Source: PUPG01 sp041686485 (GTDB taxonomy: Bacteria; Bacteroidota; Bacteroidia; Bacteroidales; UBA7960). From it: a stretch of 16,538 bases of DNA. The translations under genes were made by a program, and so were the position numbers. The stretch lies in contig JAWLDT010000058.1 in assembly GCA_041686485.1 (NCBI GenBank), positions 1-16,538 on the forward strand. The letters run 5' to 3'. The first letter of the stretch is position 1. Every line of letters starts with the position of its first letter. The notes below the pieces were generated by a model. It did not search any database. It was not told where the DNA came from and saw only the letters and a program-made list of their open reading frames with translations. Positions 14,781 through 16,538 of the stretch are shown piece by piece.

Positions 14781-16043
14781 ATGAAACGCATTATACCCTT
14801 TTTCCTGCTTTTATGGTTAGCTGCCGGCGTTTTTGCAGAGGACGTGGGCACGCTTTCGGTCACGGTGCTGAGCAGTGAGATCGTCACTGGCTTCACCGTC
14901 ATTGAATATGAATTTACCGGCCCGGCCGAAGCTTATGACATCACAGCCGAAGTTAGTTTTGATAAAGGAACTGAATTTGCCGACATCCCCATGGAAGACC
15001 TTAGCGGTGATTTATCAAATGTGAATCCCGGCGGGCCTTATACAATAACCTGGGATGGCATGGCAAGTTTCGACGACACCTATTCAGAAGAAACCGTGAT
15101 TGGCCTTCACGCCCAATGCATCCTGCCTGATGCCCCCACAACCGAACCGGCTACCGGCATGTCTGCCAACAGCTTTACCGCCAACTGGACAGCAGTGCCC
15201 AGCGCGGTTACCTACACGCTGGATGTTGCGCTGGATGCTGATTTTACGGATTTTGTTCCCGGTTATGAGCAATTTGAAGTCGTTGGTACTACCAGCCACA
15301 CCATGGTCGGCCTGGCATCCCATACGATTCATTATTACCGTGTGCAAGCTGTCGATGTTTGCGGAACTAGCGATTACTCAGACGTTGAGTGTGTTTTCAC
15401 TGCCGACCCTTTTGTGTGCGGTGACCCGGTCATGTTCAAATACCGGTCTCAATGCATCGTTTACGGCACCATTGAACGTGGGGGTTTATGCTGGATGGAT
15501 CGCAACCTGGGTGCCTCAAGGGTGGCTACTTCAAGCACTGATGCCGAAGCTTACGGCGACCTCTTCCAGTGGGGCCGGTTAGACGACGGCCATCAGGACA
15601 GGGAGAGTGACACCACTCCCGGCCCGGTCAATCAGGATGTTCCCGGGCATGGGGATTTCATCACGGTGGATAGCAGCACGGATGATTGGCGTTCGCCGCA
15701 AAACAACGATCTGTGGCAGGGAACAGAAGGCACCAACAACCCCTGCCCGCCCGGCTGGCGTGTGCCCACTGAAGCTGAACTGGACGCCGAACGCGATAGC
15801 TGGAGTCCACCCGGCAATCCGGAAGGACCTTTCGAATCCGGTCTCAAATGGACATTTGCTGGCCGCCGCCTCTACAATGGTTCGTTCATCAATATTGACG
15901 ACCAGGGCTACGTGTGGAGTTCCGACGTGACGACTACCCAGGCCCGGGCCTTGACCTTCTACAGTAGCGGTATAGCCAGCACGGCAAGCTTCAGGCGTGC
16001 TGACGGTCTGACCGTCCGTTGCGTCATGACATTGGGCAATTAG
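14781..16043 (+). CDS. Secreted FISUMP protein with fibronectin type III domain
   Basis: Intact protein of 420 residues. Residues 1-19 are a signal peptide. About 22-113 form a beta-rich domain (SVTVLSSEIVTGFTVIEYEF, then PGGPYTITWDG), of the type often preceding FISUMP domains in Bacteroidota. About 115-208 form a fibronectin type III domain (FTANWTAV, YTLDVALD, HYYRVQAVDVCGTSDYS). The FISUMP domain covers about 216-417: GLCWMDRNLGA, YGDLFQWGR, NNDLWQGTEGTNNPCPPGWR VPT, the FAGRR strand, YVWSS and the closing VRCVM. It ends directly after the domain, with no type IX secretion tail, so it is either released to the periplasm or held by a partner. It probably shares an operon with the PxPLS protein upstream. 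The start ATG has no clear Shine-Dalgarno. FISUMP function is not established in any organism. Confidence 0.92.
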   Translation: MKRIIPFFLLLWLAAGVFAEDVGTLSVTVLSSEIVTGFTVIEYEFTGPAEAYDITAEVSFDKGTEFADIPMEDLSGDLSNVNPGGPYTITWDGMASFDDTYSEETVIGLHAQCILPDAPTTEPATGMSANSFTANWTAVPSAVTYTLDVALDADFTDFVPGYEQFEVVGTTSHTMVGLASHTIHYYRVQAVDVCGTSDYSDVECVFTADPFVCGDPVMFKYRSQCIVYGTIERGGLCWMDRNLGASRVATSSTDAEAYGDLFQWGRLDDGHQDRESDTTPGPVNQDVPGHGDFITVDSSTDDWRSPQNNDLWQGTEGTNNPCPPGWRVPTEAELDAERDSWSPPGNPEGPFESGLKWTFAGRRLYNGSFINIDDQGYVWSSDVTTTQARALTFYSSGIASTASFRRADGLTVRCVMTLGN

Positions 16044-16068
16044 GCTGTTTGATGATTGGCCTTGATCT

Positions 16069-16092
16069 CCAGGGGACGAAAGCCTGGCTTTT
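16069..16092 (+). terminator. Weak terminator candidate after the intact FISUMP gene
   Basis: CCAGG (16069-16073) pairs with CCTGG (16083-16087) round a 9-base loop, followed by CTTTT. The stem is short and the T tract is only four bases, so this is a weak call, supported mainly by its place just downstream of the gene. Confidence 0.3.
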
Positions 16093-16538
16093 GTACCTTG
16101 TTTTTAGGTATTCCACTGGATTATGCCGGAAGATGAAGATGATGGCAGTGATTGGGTGATCTCCGAAGCGGAAATCGCCTCAATTGGGGTTCAGGGTCAA
16201 TGCAGATCGCTCATATTCGGTGTTGTGTCGCGTAACCCTTTATTCTACAAGAATGTAATCCCAATTTTCCTGCTTAATCCTTTTTCAAAAATTCTAACTA
16301 AGGAAATGATTTTTGTGAAAAAACACCCCTCTCGCCATCCTACAAAATTACAACTCCCATCTTCTTTGATAATCGTGAAGGCGTGAATAAACGCATTGAC
16401 TCGTCTTCTCAGCTGATCAGAACGGTATACCCGCCGCATTTACCCCATCTCTCAAATCCTCCTCCATATGAATGTAAGTGTACCGGTGAACATAAATATT
16501 ACTGAAACGTTTGTTTTTTAACTCATGAACCTAGCAGG
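16093..16538. other. Gene-free end of the window
   Basis: No gene is supported here. Open frames at 16123-16386 (plus) and 16245-16439 (minus) overlap each other, lack recognisable motifs or ribosome binding sites, and change in base character midway. A gene may begin beyond the right edge. Confidence 0.45.

Noticed and set aside
15100..15582. 160-residue open frame on the plus strand
   Set aside because: Out-of-frame overlap inside the intact FISUMP gene, without signal or motifs.
16123..16386. 87-residue open frame near the right end
   Set aside because: Acidic start then unrelated AT-rich sequence, no start signals, no motif; likely random.

Overview
The window looks like a chromosomal segment of a Bacteroidota bacterium, probably of the Bacteroidales/Marinilabiliales type. 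Four things point there: FISUMP-type secreted proteins (Fibrobacter succinogenes major paralogous domain), an AAA ATPase with a DUF4143 domain, a Bacteroidota-style MacB/FtsX permease, and promoters of the TAnnTTTG (-7) kind, with Shine-Dalgarno sites mostly absent. There is no RNA gene, CRISPR array, integrase or transposase that I can support. All assignments come from reading motifs; no search was run.

Left part (1-4330): heptamer repeats, then a membrane-anchored nucleoside-sugar dehydratase/epimerase of the CapD/WbpM/PglF class (envelope glycan synthesis). Convergent to it is an AAA/DUF4143 ATPase with an extra C-terminal winged-helix region. Its upstream region carries a Bacteroidota promoter and three 20-bp repeats spaced exactly 33 bp apart.

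Middle (4334-10314): an orphan FtsX/MacB-like ABC permease (minus), an aldo/keto reductase with an unusually strong ribosome binding site (plus), a CPA2/KefB-like cation:proton antiporter without a regulatory RCK domain (plus), and a small secreted DUF2147 protein (minus). These look like independent transcription units.

Right part (10441-16043): the most unusual area. It holds two copies of a two-gene cassette: a 72-residue membrane protein (signal peptide, linker, then a PxPLS motif followed by one membrane helix and a basic tail) and, directly downstream, a secreted FISUMP protein. The right copy (14507-16043) is intact. The left copy (10441-11164) is decayed: the small gene has lost one base near 10630, and the FISUMP gene has a 5' deletion, two TGA stops and an internal deletion. 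A third, lone FISUMP gene (13496-14294) has one TGA stop and one frameshift. Between the copies lies a Fic-family AMP-transferase-like gene (11645-13240) carrying its own inhibitory motif, preceded by strong inverted repeats. The area reads as a family of surface proteins under duplication and decay. The pairing of the PxPLS protein with FISUMP proteins is the best candidate here for an undescribed functional unit.

The last 495 bases (16044-16538) hold no gene I can support.
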